DNA from: Paraburkholderia franconis
GTDB lineage: Bacteria; Pseudomonadota; Gammaproteobacteria; Burkholderiales; Burkholderiaceae
Assembly (NCBI RefSeq): GCF_009362735.1
Contig: NZ_WHNP01000003.1
Location: 286,819 to 350,818 of the forward strand
Length of the DNA stretch: 64,000 nt
Direction of reading: 5' to 3'
Made by a program: the position numbers and the translations under genes. A model generated the notes under the pieces. It saw nothing but the letters and a program-made list of their open reading frames with translations. It was not told the origin of the DNA and searched no databases. This document shows positions 1 through 8,615 of this stretch, in pieces; positions within the stretch are counted from its first letter, which is position 1; the number at the start of each line of letters is the position of its first letter.

Positions 1-716
1 ATGCAGCGCACCGTGAACGTCGACGCATTCAGTTCGTGATCGGCACAGGCGACGAGCGCAGCGCGCAGCAGGTTGCTCTGCGCGCGGTTGCGCACGCCCC
101 ACGCGCTCGCGAGCTGCTTGTGCAGCGGTTCGTTCGATGGCGCAGCGGAAATCATCGCGCCCGCCAGCAGCCGGATCAGTGCGCAGGCATTGTCGAGCTG
201 CGCATCGCGGCCGAGCGCCCAGACGCGCGGCATCTGCGCGGCGGCTGCGGGCAGCAGCACCAGCGCGCGATCGAGCGGCGCGCTGTCGCTCCACAGCTTC
301 AGCCACGCCGACCATTGCGCGGCGGCGAGCGGCGCGGCAGGCGCATCGGCAATACGCCGCGCGCTGCATTCCCACAGCAGCGCCGCGACTTCTTCCAGCG
401 TGGCCGTGCGCGCCAGTTCGATCGCGTCACGGCCACGGTATAGCAGCTTGCCGTCCGCGATCAGCGTGATCGACGATTCGAGCACGGGCACGCCCCAGTC
501 CAACACTTTCTGCGCGACCTTGCCCGCGCGCTTGCCGTCTTCCTTGCGGCGCGCGAGACGCCGCACTTCGTCCGCATCGTAGAGACGCCGCTTGCCGTCC
601 GCATCGGGCGTCGAGCGCAACATGCCCCGGCTGACGTACGCATAGAGCGTCGTGACGCTGATGCCGAGCATCGCGGCGGCTTCATCGGCGGACAGGTATC
701 GGGCAGCGGAACTCAC
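1..716 (-). CDS. Citrate synthase family protein with N-terminal helix-turn-helix domain (partial)
   Basis: The reading frame enters from the right and runs off the left edge, so only the first ~238 residues are visible. The N-terminus (YLSADEAAAMLGIS, then TTLYAYVSRG and RRLYDADEVRRLARR) is a MerR/excisionase-like helix-turn-helix that reads as DNA binding. From about residue 75 (VLDWGVPVLESSIT, LLYRGRDAIELA) it matches the small-domain start of citrate/methylcitrate synthases. I chose a GTG at 716 because GAGGA lies 5 nt upstream and it gives the expected start VSSAARYLSADEAA; in-frame ATGs at 728 and 737 lack a ribosome site. It is divergent from the CoA-transferase at 853. Catalytic His and Asp residues would lie beyond the edge, so activity cannot be judged. 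Substrate is unknown. Confidence 0.85.
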   Translation of the reverse strand, partial: MSSAARYLSADEAAAMLGISVTTLYAYVSRGMLRSTPDADGKRRLYDADEVRRLARRKEDGKRAGKVAQKVLDWGVPVLESSITLIADGKLLYRGRDAIELARTATLEEVAALLWECSARRIADAPAAPLAAAQWSAWLKLWSDSAPLDRALVLLPAAAAQMPRVWALGRDAQLDNACALIRLLAGAMISAAPSNEPLHKQLASAWGVRNRAQSNLLRAALVACADHELNASTFTVRC

Positions 717-771
717 CTGGGTCCTCATTTGTGTCATATCGAAGGGGCAAAGCCAAAGAAAACGATATATG

Positions 772-788
772 TTGATTATATGAATCAA
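772..788. promoter_or_regulatory. Inverted repeat in the divergent promoter region
   Basis: TTGATT-ATATG-AATCAA is a perfect 6-bp inverted repeat with a 5-nt spacer. It lies in the only AT-rich part of the 136-nt gap between the divergent HTH-citrate synthase and CoA-transferase genes, with TGATCA just to its right. The layout suits an operator controlling both genes. Which protein binds is unknown; the helix-turn-helix of the neighbouring citrate synthase is one candidate. Confidence 0.35.
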
Positions 789-852
789 GATTGATCATGA
801 CGAGCGGCAAATCTAGACTGAGTCACGCCTTCGTTCCGGATGCCCGCTCATC

Positions 853-2247
853 ATGACGCCCCAACTCGCTCTCGATCATCTGTGGTCCGTTGCCGGTTGC
901 GATCCGGCCTTGCTCGATTACGCGGCCATCGACGGCAATGACCCGTCGCTGCCTTCCGTGTTCCGCGTCGGGACGCTCGCGAGCGCGTCGATTGCGGCGA
1001 TGGGTCTGGCCGCCGCCGAATGCTTCAGGCTGCGCACGGGCCGTATGCAGCGCGTCGATGTGAGCGTGCGGCGCGCGCTCATCGCGTTTCGCAGCGAGCG
1101 TTATCTGCGCGTCAACGATGGCCTCCCGCCCGAATTGCGCCATCCCGTCACGGGCTTCTACGCGACGCGCGATAGCCGCTGGATTCAGTTGCACACGAAC
1201 TTTCCGCATCATCTGCAAGGCGTGCTGAAGGTGCTCGGCTGCGACGGCGATCCGGGCGCCGTGGCCGAAGCGATACGTGGCTGGGACGGTGCGAAGCTCG
1301 ACCAGACGCTCGCCGATGCTGGCCTGTGCGCCGCGCTGATCCGCTCGCCGCGCGAATGGGCCGCGCTCGACCAGGCGAAGGCGATTGCGGATCTGCCGCT
1401 CTTCGAAATCGAACGGATCGGCGACGCGCCGCCGGAAGCACCGGGGCGGGACGCGGCGCAGCGGCCGCTGACGGGGACGCGCGTGCTCGATCTGTCGCGG
1501 ATCATCGCGGGACCCGTGGCCGGGCGCGCGCTCGCGCAGCATGGCGCGGACGTCTTGCTGATCAACGGGCCGCATCTGCCGAACATCGCGCCGCTCGTCA
1601 TCGATAACGGACGCGGCAAGCGCTCGGCGACGCTCGATCTGCGCGAGTCCGCCGCACGCGAGCAGTTGCACGCGCTCGCCGCCGATGCCGATGTGTTCCT
1701 TCAGGCGTACCGGCCGGGCTCGCTTGCTTCGCGCGGCTTTGCGCCCGAAGCGCTCGCGCGGATCAGGCCGGGCACCGTCTGCGTGTCGATTTCGGCGTAT
1801 GGGCATGCGGGTCCGTGGGCGACGCGGCGCGGCTTCGACAGTCTCGTGCAGTCGGCGAGCGGCATCGCGTACACGGAGAGTCACGCGGCGGGCGTCGAAG
1901 GGCCGAAGCATCTGCCGTGTCAGGCGCTCGATCACGCGACGGGCTATCTCGCCGCGTTCGGCGCGATGGTCGCGCTGGCGCGCCGCGCGCAAGAGGGCGG
2001 AAGCTGGCACGTGCGGTTGTCGCTTGCGCAGACGGGGCGCTGGTTGCAATCGATGGGACAGATCGAGGACGGCTGGCGCGCGCCCGACGTGAAATACGAC
2101 GACGTGCAGGACTGTCTGCACGAAGTCGACTCGCCGTTCGGCCTCGTGCGCGCGGCGGCGCCCGCCGAGCGGATGTCCGAGACGCCCGCGTTCTATGCTC
2201 GGCCGCCCGTGCCGATCGGCACCGACGCGGCGCGCTGGGAAGACTGA
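853..2247 (+). CDS. Family III CoA-transferase (CaiB/BaiF type), rearranged domain order
   Basis: A 464-residue cytoplasmic protein likely to move CoA between carboxylic acids. The family III signature is clear: LTGTRVLDLSRIIAGPVAGR (about 208-227), a GRGKRSATLDL stretch, then ISAYGHAGPW, GFDSLVQSASG, and QALDHATGYLAAFGA, whose Asp (D360) is at the place of the family's catalytic aspartate. In most family members this Rossmann part begins the protein. Here about 205 residues precede it, and they contain TLASASIAAMGLAAAE, VDVSVRRALIAFRSE and TGFYATRDSRWIQLH, which resemble the usual C-terminal small domain. The order therefore looks swapped or partly duplicated. It is divergent from an HTH-citrate synthase, suggesting a shared acyl-CoA pathway. 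Substrate is unknown. Confidence 0.85.
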   Translation: MTPQLALDHLWSVAGCDPALLDYAAIDGNDPSLPSVFRVGTLASASIAAMGLAAAECFRLRTGRMQRVDVSVRRALIAFRSERYLRVNDGLPPELRHPVTGFYATRDSRWIQLHTNFPHHLQGVLKVLGCDGDPGAVAEAIRGWDGAKLDQTLADAGLCAALIRSPREWAALDQAKAIADLPLFEIERIGDAPPEAPGRDAAQRPLTGTRVLDLSRIIAGPVAGRALAQHGADVLLINGPHLPNIAPLVIDNGRGKRSATLDLRESAAREQLHALAADADVFLQAYRPGSLASRGFAPEALARIRPGTVCVSISAYGHAGPWATRRGFDSLVQSASGIAYTESHAAGVEGPKHLPCQALDHATGYLAAFGAMVALARRAQEGGSWHVRLSLAQTGRWLQSMGQIEDGWRAPDVKYDDVQDCLHEVDSPFGLVRAAAPAERMSETPAFYARPPVPIGTDAARWED

Positions 2248-2277
2248 ACCTCGCCGACCAGCCGGAACCGACGCGCG

Positions 2278-3024
2278 CTACTTGCGCAGCTCGGCGACGA
2301 AGTCGTAGTAATCGTTGCGGCAGTAGGTGTCGGTGAGCTCGATCGCGCGCTGGTCCGCTGTGTAGCCGACACGTGTGATCAGCAGCAGCGCTTCGTTCGG
2401 CGCGATGCTCATCTGCTGCGCGATCTCGTCGCTCGCGTTGACCGCGCGGAAGTGCTGCAACGCGCGCACGATCGTCAGCCCGCGCTGCTCGAGATACGTG
2501 TACAGCGAATCGCCGATGGCCTGCGGGTCGGGAATGATCGAAGCGGGGAACGTCGAGTTTTCGACGGCCATCACGATGCCGTCCGCGAGACGCAAGCGAC
2601 GCAAACGCGTGACGGCGGCGGCGGGCGACAGCCCGAGCTGGATCACTTCATCGCGATTGGCGGGCACGATCTCACGCGAGAGCCACTGCGAGCTTGGCGT
2701 GAAGCCGCGCCGGCGCAGCATTTCGCTGAAGCTCGACAGGCGCGACAGCGGGTCTTCGTAGCGCGGCGTGATGAAGCTGCCCGCGCCTTGCGAACGGCGG
2801 ATCAGCCCCTGTTCGACGAGCAGCGCGATCGCCTTGCGTGCGGTGATTCGCGATACGCCGAGCGCTTCCGATAACACGCGCTCCGACGGCAGCGCTTCGC
2901 CTGCGTTCCAGCGGTTCTCGTGGATCGCGTTGCCGAGCTTGCGGGCGAGCTGAAGATACAGCGGAGTGTCGTTTTCCGGGTCCGGGCGCAGGTCGCGCCA
3001 GCGGTCTTCCGAGGCTGGATTCAT
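2278..3024 (-). CDS. GntR-family transcriptional regulator (HutC/UTRA type)
   Basis: A 248-residue DNA-binding regulator. Residues about 20-88 form a winged helix-turn-helix of GntR type (PLYLQLARKLGNAIHENRW, ALPSERVLSEALGVSRITAR, LIRRSQGAGSFI). The rest is a UTRA ligand domain (LSSFSEMLRRRGFTPSS, YTYLEQRGL, LLITRVGYTADQRAIELTDT), the fold that senses small effectors such as sugar phosphates, urocanate or fatty acids. It is convergent with the CoA-transferase (30-nt gap) and divergent from the aldo/keto reductase (164-nt gap). Regulation of the reductase or of itself is plausible by position only. No effector can be named. Confidence 0.9.
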   Translation of the reverse strand: MNPASEDRWRDLRPDPENDTPLYLQLARKLGNAIHENRWNAGEALPSERVLSEALGVSRITARKAIALLVEQGLIRRSQGAGSFITPRYEDPLSRLSSFSEMLRRRGFTPSSQWLSREIVPANRDEVIQLGLSPAAAVTRLRRLRLADGIVMAVENSTFPASIIPDPQAIGDSLYTYLEQRGLTIVRALQHFRAVNASDEIAQQMSIAPNEALLLITRVGYTADQRAIELTDTYCRNDYYDFVAELRK

Positions 3025-3188
3025 GTGACGGACGCAAGAAGGGCAAGCGGCAATTCTATGACATTGGCGCGCTGCGTTATAGCGGGGTTTTGCCGGGACG
3101 CCGATGCGTTTCGCGATCAGACGCTACACTCGTTGCGCTAGCCGATGCGAGAGCGCATCGTCATCACATCATCTGCGAGGAATTGAAC

Positions 3189-4034
3189 ATGACGAACGAC
3201 ATCGCCAGCGTGACGCTGCCCGACGGCGAGCGCATTCCCAAGCTGGGGCAGGGCACGTGGGAGATGGGCGAGCATCCGTCGCGCCGCAAAGCCGAGATCG
3301 AGGCGCTGCGTGGCGGCATCGAACTGGGCATGACGTTGATCGATACGGCTGAAATGTACGGCGAAGGCGCGACGGAATCGCTACTCGGCGAGGCGTTGCA
3401 CGGTCTGCGCGACGATGTGTTTCTCGTCAGCAAGGTCTATCCGCACAACGCGAGCAAACGCGGCGTGCAGCATGCGTGCGAGCAGTCGTTGAAGCGACTG
3501 AAGACGGATCGCATCGATCTGTATCTGCTGCACTGGCGCGGATCGGTGCCGCTCGAGGAGACGGTCGCCGGCTTCGAAGCGCTGCGCCGCGACGGCAAGA
3601 TACGTCATTGGGGCGTGAGCAACTTCGACGTCGACGATATGGAAGAGCTCGTCGCCGTTCCTCATGGCGATGCGTGCGCGACCAATCAGATTCTCTACAA
3701 CGTCGCGCGGCGCGGGGCGGAGTTCGATCTGTTCCCCTGGCTCGTGGAGCGCAAGATGCCCGCGATGGCGTATAGCCCCGTCGATCACGCTCGGCTGCCG
3801 AAGCGCTCGCCGCTCGACGATATCGCCGATGCGCACAATGTCTCCGTGATTCAGGTCGCGCTCGCGTGGGTGCTGCGGCAGCCGGACGTGCTCGCGATTC
3901 CGAAGTCCGGGCGCATCGAGCATGTGCGCGACAACGCTCGCGCGCTCGAGCTTCGTCTTTCTGCCGATGACCTCGCTGCTATCGATGCGCACTTTCGTCC
4001 GCCGGGAAGCAAGCGGCCGCTCGAGATGCTTTGA
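3189..4034 (+). CDS. Aldo/keto reductase
   Basis: A 281-residue NADPH-type aldo/keto reductase, a single-domain TIM barrel that reduces aldehydes or ketones. The family tetrad is visible: D52 and Y57 in IDTAEMYGEG, K82 in LVSKVYPHN, and H115 in LLHWRG. The cofactor-binding end is present (VLAIPKSGRIEHVRDN). The ATG at 3189 is preceded by AGGA about 8 nt upstream; upstream in-frame starts have no ribosome site. The length is normal for the DkgA/YtbE-like branch. It is a single gene divergent from the GntR regulator, which may control it. The substrate cannot be inferred. Confidence 0.9.
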   Translation: MTNDIASVTLPDGERIPKLGQGTWEMGEHPSRRKAEIEALRGGIELGMTLIDTAEMYGEGATESLLGEALHGLRDDVFLVSKVYPHNASKRGVQHACEQSLKRLKTDRIDLYLLHWRGSVPLEETVAGFEALRRDGKIRHWGVSNFDVDDMEELVAVPHGDACATNQILYNVARRGAEFDLFPWLVERKMPAMAYSPVDHARLPKRSPLDDIADAHNVSVIQVALAWVLRQPDVLAIPKSGRIEHVRDNARALELRLSADDLAAIDAHFRPPGSKRPLEML

Positions 4035-4133
4035 GCGTGAAATGCGTTGGTTTTATGTGAGTTGGGTCGGGTGATCTGCGGGGCTTCGTGCGTCTGCGTC
4101 TCGCGTTTGATGTTCGAGTTGGGTCACGGCCCA

Positions 4134-4172
4134 GGCGGTGACGTTCGCTCGGGGGATTGGAACGTCACCGCC
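4134..4172. repeat. 13-bp perfect inverted repeat between convergent genes
   Basis: GGCGGTGACGTTC at 4134-4146 pairs perfectly with 4160-4172 across a 13-nt loop. It lies 100 nt after the aldo/keto reductase and 80 nt after the glycine-rich gene's stop. No T-run follows on either strand, so it is not a standard intrinsic terminator, but it could stop or stabilise convergent transcripts. Nothing else was seen in 4035-4251. Confidence 0.5.
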
Positions 4173-4251
4173 AATGCTTGCCAGGAAGCGTCTACGCATT
4201 ATGTGTGATTGTTGTCTTGGGTGAACGGCGCGTGGCGCCGCCCGTTGGACC

Positions 4252-5124
4252 TTAGTGTCCGTTGCCACCGCCGTGACCGCCGCCTGACCCTGAGCCGCCA
4301 CCGTAGCCACCACCTTTACCGAAACCACCCGCGCCAAAGCCGCCTCCAAAGCCGCCGCCGACACCTCCACTGCCGAAGCCGCCGCCCGGGCCACTCGGGC
4401 CGCCATGGCCGCCGCCACAACCGCAGCCGCCATTGCTACCACCGCCACCATTCCCACCACTGCCACCGTTACCGCCGCCGCCGTTACCACCGCCGTTCCC
4501 ACCACCGCCGTTCCCACCACCGCCACCGTTACCGCCGCCGCCGTTGCCACCGCCGCCGTTGCCACCGCCACCACCATTACCGCCACCGCTTCCACCACCG
4601 CCACCGCCACCGCTTCCACCACCATTCCCACTTCCGTGGCCCGAGCCACCCGCGCCACCCGACCCACCGAAACCACCACTGCCTGAATTCCCACTCGGAC
4701 CTGCCGCAGCTCCGCCGCCAGAGCTGCCGCCGCCACTACCACTACCGCCCGAAGAAGCCCCAGCCGCACCCGAAGCACCGGCCGCACCCGCGCCGCCGCT
4801 GCCGCGCCCGCCATTGGCCGAGCAGTTGCCGGGGTTGCCACTACAAGTCTTGAGCAGAAAGACGGACGCCGCGTCGTCGGCTGCCGTCGTCGTGATGGAC
4901 TGCGCGCCTGTCGAATCCGCATCATTCTGAGCGAGCTGAGTCGCAGCCGACGCTCCGCTTGCCATGAGCGGCGCATCGGCTGTGACGATCCACCTCGGAA
5001 TCACTTCGTCGGTGGATGCGGCCTGAACGAACTGGGCCGCCATCAAAGTCCCCGCGCCTACCGCGAAGGCTGCCGTACCGTTTATTGTCTTGTAGTAGTA
5101 CGTAGCAAGTTTGTTCGTATTCAT
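4252..5124 (-). CDS. Secreted glycine-rich repeat protein
   Basis: A 290-residue protein. Residues 1-35 look like a Sec signal peptide (polar start with TYYYKTING, hydrophobic GTAAFAVGAGTLMAAQ, cleavage after QFVQA). A short mature region (about 36-92) contains TADAPLMASGASAATQ and a Cys pair in KTCSGNPGNC. The remaining ~195 residues are over half glycine, as GG/GGN/GGS runs with a lone GCGCGGG and a GGGHGGGNGH end. The start at 5124 has GGGAGAGG just upstream; an earlier in-frame codon does not. Such tails usually form flexible or matrix-like exported proteins, but no function is known to me. Proline/His-rich open frames on the other strand are shadows of the repeat. Confidence 0.8.
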   Translation of the reverse strand: MNTNKLATYYYKTINGTAAFAVGAGTLMAAQFVQAASTDEVIPRWIVTADAPLMASGASAATQLAQNDADSTGAQSITTTAADDAASVFLLKTCSGNPGNCSANGGRGSGGAGAAGASGAAGASSGGSGSGGGSSGGGAAAGPSGNSGSGGFGGSGGAGGSGHGSGNGGGSGGGGGGGSGGGNGGGGGNGGGGNGGGGNGGGGGNGGGGNGGGNGGGGNGGSGGNGGGGSNGGCGCGGGHGGPSGPGGGFGSGGVGGGFGGGFGAGGFGKGGGYGGGSGSGGGHGGGNGH

Positions 5125-5571
5125 CGCACCTCTCCCGAGGAAACGACGCCCCCGCAAGCCGTCATCCCTTTATGCTGCTTTTTGCTTTTGTCCCGTTTGC
5201 TCTGTCGAGCCACGCGTGGGCCGGAAGTCCGCGGCGTTCATCAGATGCGAGACCGGCTGTCCTCTGCGTCGTTGCGTCGTTCGTGTACCGGCGCAAGGCG
5301 GCATGCCCGAGGATTTGTCGATCTCGCCGCAACCCCATGCGTGACTGTCGTTTAGCGATAAACATGCCATTGCGCGCGCACGCCCGCCGCGTATGGCACT
5401 GATGTGACAGCCCGATTGCTCGCGCGTCGGAACGGATGAAAAACGTTTCGGACATGAAACGCAGGCCGCAAATCGCGCGGCTTTTCGTTTCAGCGATGTC
5501 GATGAGCGCTGCGTCAGCGATGTTGATGAGCGGTGTCGGCGATGCTCGATGAGCGCGGTCGAACAGCCGTT
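5125..5571. other. Intergenic region, 447 nt
   Basis: Lies between the glycine-rich gene start and the transporter ATPase stop, both on the minus strand. It should hold the promoter of the glycine-rich gene. Short open frames here lack ribosome sites and recognisable composition. The right end carries an imperfect tandem repeat, listed separately. Confidence 0.5.
5491..5559. repeat. Three imperfect 22-24-bp tandem repeats
   Basis: The core GCGATG(T/C)nGATGAGCG occurs three times in tandem (starting near 5491, 5515 and 5537), directly after the stop codon of the ABC ATPase gene on the minus strand. The units differ by small substitutions and 1-2 nt length changes, so this looks like slippage duplication rather than a selected operator. 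Confidence 0.5.
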
Positions 5572-7707
5572 TCAGTCGCGGCGTTGAAGGACACGCAACT
5601 CGTCGACGGGAATGTGGCAACGGATGCGATGTCCGTCGCCGGCATCGGTGAAGGGCGGGTCCTGCTGCTCGCAGATTGCGCCGAGCTTGCGCGGACAGCG
5701 CGTATGAAAGACGCAGCCCGACGGCGGCGAAGCGGCGCTCGGCAATTCGCCCGACAGGCGGATGCGCTGCGTGCGACTGTTGTCGCGTGCTTCGTCCGGC
5801 TCGCCGGCGTGCCCATCGAGCGTCGGCACGGAAGAAAGCAGCGCTTCCGTATAAGGATGATGCGGACCGCCGAACACGGCGTCGGCGGGCCCGATTTCGA
5901 GCAGCCGGCCAACGTACAGCACCGCGATGCGATCCGACAGATACCGCACGACATGCAGATCGTGCGAGATGAACACATAGCTCACGCCGCGATCGTGCTG
6001 CAGATCGGCGAGCAGATTGAGGATCGCGGCCTGCACGGACACGTCGAGCGCGGAGGTTGGCTCGTCGCACACGACGATGCGCGGATCGCCCGCAAACGCG
6101 CGCGCAATCGCGACGCGCTGCTTCAATCCGCCCGACAGTTGCCGCGTGCGCGAAGTCAGATAGCGGTCGGGCAGCCTCACGGCTTGCGTCAGCGACGCGA
6201 GCCTTTCGTCGCGCGCGGGCCCATGCAGCGAGGACAGGCGCGACAGCGCGCGGCCGATCAATCGCTTGACGGAATGCGCGCGATTGAGCGCGGAGTCCGG
6301 ATTCTGGAAGACGATCTGCAGCGACTTCACCTGATCGTCGTTGCGATTCGTGACGCGCGGCGGCAGGCGCGCGCCGTCGAGTTCGATGACGCTGCCCGCG
6401 TCGGGCGAAATAAGGCCGAGCAGCAGCTTCGCGAGCGTCGTCTTGCCGCTGCCCGATTCGCCGACGAGGCCGAGCGTCTCTCCCTTCGCGAGTTCGAGCG
6501 ATACGTCGTCGACAGCGCGCAGCGTCGCGCCCGGAACGTGAAAAGTCTTCGACACGTTTTCCGCGCGCAGAACGGGCGAATGATCGAGCGCGTTGCGTGC
6601 GTTATCGGACACATCGCTGGGCGCATCTCCGGACGCATGTAAGGCCGTCACGCGCGGCAGTTCGATCGCGCGTTCGTGATAGTGGCAGCGCGACATCTGA
6701 TCGCCGTGCTGCGACCGCACGCGATAAGGCGGCGGCGCTTCATGACGGCAGCGGTCGTCGGCGAGACGGCAGCGCTCCGCGTAGATGCAGCCCTGCGTGA
6801 CGGAGCCTGGCTGCGGCAGGCTGCCCGCGATCGTATCGAGCCGGTCGGTGTCCTTGCTGCGGCCCGAAGTGGGCAGACAGCGCAACAGGCCTACGGTGTA
6901 CGGATGACGCGGCCGCGCGAACACATCCTGCGTCGCGCCTTCTTCGACGAGCTTGCCCGCATACAGTACGCCGACGCGCTCGCACATCCGGCCGATCACC
7001 GCGAGGTTGTGGCTGATGAAGAGTACGGCCGTGCCGAGCTCTTCGCGCAGTTGCGCGACGAGGTCGAGCACTTCGGCTTCGACGGTGGCGTCGAGTCCTG
7101 TCGTCGGTTCGTCGAGAATCAGCAGCGCGGGTTGCGACGCGAGCGCCATCGCGATCACAACGCGCTGCTGCATGCCGCCCGACAGCTGATGCGGATAACT
7201 GTCCATCACGCGCTCGGGCTCGGCGATGCGCACCTTGCGCAGCATCTCCGCAGTCCGTGTGAGCGCTTCATCGTAGGTCGCACCGGACGCTTCGAACGCT
7301 TCCGACACCTGGCGCGCAACCGTCAGCGAAGGATTCAGCGCGCGGGACGGGTCCTGATAGACCATCGAGATCGCGTTCGCGCGCATCTCGCGCAGCGCGA
7401 CGGCGTCGAGCGAATGCACCTCCTTGCCCGCAATCGAAATGCGGCCCGCCTTCACGCGGCCATTGCGCGGCAGATAGCGCAGCGTCGCCATCGCGACCGT
7501 CGACTTGCCGCAGCCCGATTCGCCGACGAGCCCGTACGACTCGCCGCGCCTGATTCGAAACGATACGTCCTGCAGCACTTCGCGCTCGCGTCCGCGCGCG
7601 CGGTACGTGACGGTGAGTCCGACGATCGTGAGCGCGTCCGACTGTTCGCTCTTCGACACATCGAACGCGGGAAACGAGGCGGGAGGTGAGGGAGGCGGCC
7701 CGTTCAT
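5572..7707 (-). CDS. Peptide-type ABC transporter, fused double ATP-binding protein
   Basis: A 711-residue protein joining both ATPases of a dipeptide/oligopeptide importer (separate DppD and DppF in many bacteria). First cassette: Walker A GESGCGKSTVA, signature LSGGMQQRV, Walker B LLILDEPTTGLD, then the family's Cys-rich C-terminal region (GCIYAERCRLADDRC). Second cassette: GESGSGKTTLAKLLLG, LSGGLKQRVAIARA, VVCDEPTSALD, ending with another such tail (GCVFHTRCP). Both sites look intact. The ATG at 7707 overlaps the permease stop (ATGA), so the two are translationally coupled. Cargo may be peptides, glutathione or another small solute; the sequence does not decide. Confidence 0.92.
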   Translation of the reverse strand: MNGPPPSPPASFPAFDVSKSEQSDALTIVGLTVTYRARGREREVLQDVSFRIRRGESYGLVGESGCGKSTVAMATLRYLPRNGRVKAGRISIAGKEVHSLDAVALREMRANAISMVYQDPSRALNPSLTVARQVSEAFEASGATYDEALTRTAEMLRKVRIAEPERVMDSYPHQLSGGMQQRVVIAMALASQPALLILDEPTTGLDATVEAEVLDLVAQLREELGTAVLFISHNLAVIGRMCERVGVLYAGKLVEEGATQDVFARPRHPYTVGLLRCLPTSGRSKDTDRLDTIAGSLPQPGSVTQGCIYAERCRLADDRCRHEAPPPYRVRSQHGDQMSRCHYHERAIELPRVTALHASGDAPSDVSDNARNALDHSPVLRAENVSKTFHVPGATLRAVDDVSLELAKGETLGLVGESGSGKTTLAKLLLGLISPDAGSVIELDGARLPPRVTNRNDDQVKSLQIVFQNPDSALNRAHSVKRLIGRALSRLSSLHGPARDERLASLTQAVRLPDRYLTSRTRQLSGGLKQRVAIARAFAGDPRIVVCDEPTSALDVSVQAAILNLLADLQHDRGVSYVFISHDLHVVRYLSDRIAVLYVGRLLEIGPADAVFGGPHHPYTEALLSSVPTLDGHAGEPDEARDNSRTQRIRLSGELPSAASPPSGCVFHTRCPRKLGAICEQQDPPFTDAGDGHRIRCHIPVDELRVLQRRD

Positions 7708-8615
7708 CCGTCGACGGCTCCTTGCACGGCATCCGCGATCAGATTCACGCCGACCACGAGCGAAGCGATGGCCGCCGCATCGAACACGACCGTCCACCAT
7801 GCGCCGCCCGCCATCAGCGTGTACGACTCGGAGAGCGCGAGGCCCCAGTCGGCGGAAGGCGGCTGGATGCCGAAGCCGAGAAACGACAGCGTCGCGACCG
7901 CGAAGATCGCGTAGCCGAGGCGCACCGTCGCCTCGACGATGATGGGCGGCAGCACGTTCGGCAAAATCTCCGCGAACATGATGTAGAGCGCGTTCTCGCC
8001 GCGCAGCTGCGCGGCCGCCACGTAGTCGAGATGCCGTTCGGCGAACACGGCGGCGCGCACCGTGCGTGAGGTGATCGGCGCGAACGTAATGCCGATCACG
8101 AGAATCACTGTTGCGTTCGATGCGCCGACGGCCGCCAGCGCGAGCAGCGCGACGATCACGAGCGGCAGCGCGAGCACGGCATCGATCGCGCGTCCGATTA
8201 CGTTGTCGACCCAGCCGTCGAAGTAGCCGACCACGAGACCGAGCGCGGTGCCCGCGAGCGTGCCGAGCAGCGTCGCGAGCGGGGCGATCGTCAGGATGTC
8301 GCGCGCGCCGACGATCACGCGCGAGAGCACGTCGCGGCCGAGCTGATCCGTGCCGAACCAGTGCCCGTGCGCGGGCGGCGCGAGCGAGTTCAGCGGATCG
8401 GATGCGTACGGATCGAGCGGCGCGATCCAGGGGCCGGCAATCGCGCACACGATCCACCACAGCACGATGACGGCGCCGACGATGAACGTCGGCGAGCGCA
8501 GCAACACGCGCAGCGTGTCGTAGCGGCGCTCGCGTGAGCGCGGCGCAGGTGCTTGCAGCGGCGTCTGCGGGGGTGTTTCAGGTGGCGTAACAGGGGAGGT
8601 GGGCGTCGTGCTCAT
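7704..8615 (-). CDS. Peptide-type ABC transporter permease (DppC/OppC-like)
   Basis: A 303-residue inner-membrane permease. A Pro/Thr-rich cytoplasmic start (TTPTSPVTPPETPPQTP) is followed by a first membrane helix (FIVGAVIVLWWIVCAIAG), the OppC-type segment WFGTDQLGRDVLSRV, and several further helices. The EAA-type loop that contacts the ATPase is in the YVAAAQLRGENALYIMF region. The start at 8615 overlaps the stop of the upstream permease by ATGA, and its own stop overlaps the ATPase start, so the three genes form a tightly coupled unit. Confidence 0.92.
   Translation of the reverse strand: MSTTPTSPVTPPETPPQTPLQAPAPRSRERRYDTLRVLLRSPTFIVGAVIVLWWIVCAIAGPWIAPLDPYASDPLNSLAPPAHGHWFGTDQLGRDVLSRVIVGARDILTIAPLATLLGTLAGTALGLVVGYFDGWVDNVIGRAIDAVLALPLVIVALLALAAVGASNATVILVIGITFAPITSRTVRAAVFAERHLDYVAAAQLRGENALYIMFAEILPNVLPPIIVEATVRLGYAIFAVATLSFLGFGIQPPSADWGLALSESYTLMAGGAWWTVVFDAAAIASLVVGVNLIADAVQGAVDG

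Noticed and set aside
4209..4930. Long open frames on the plus strand coding His/Arg-rich and Pro-rich repeats
   Set aside because: They are opposite-strand shadows of the glycine-rich gene's GGN codons; no start signals.
4252..5124. Short repeats that could look like a CRISPR array
   Set aside because: Repeats are 3-12 bp codon-level GGN units without spacers or cas genes.
5162..5402. Short frames on both strands upstream of the glycine-rich gene
   Set aside because: No start signals or plausible composition.
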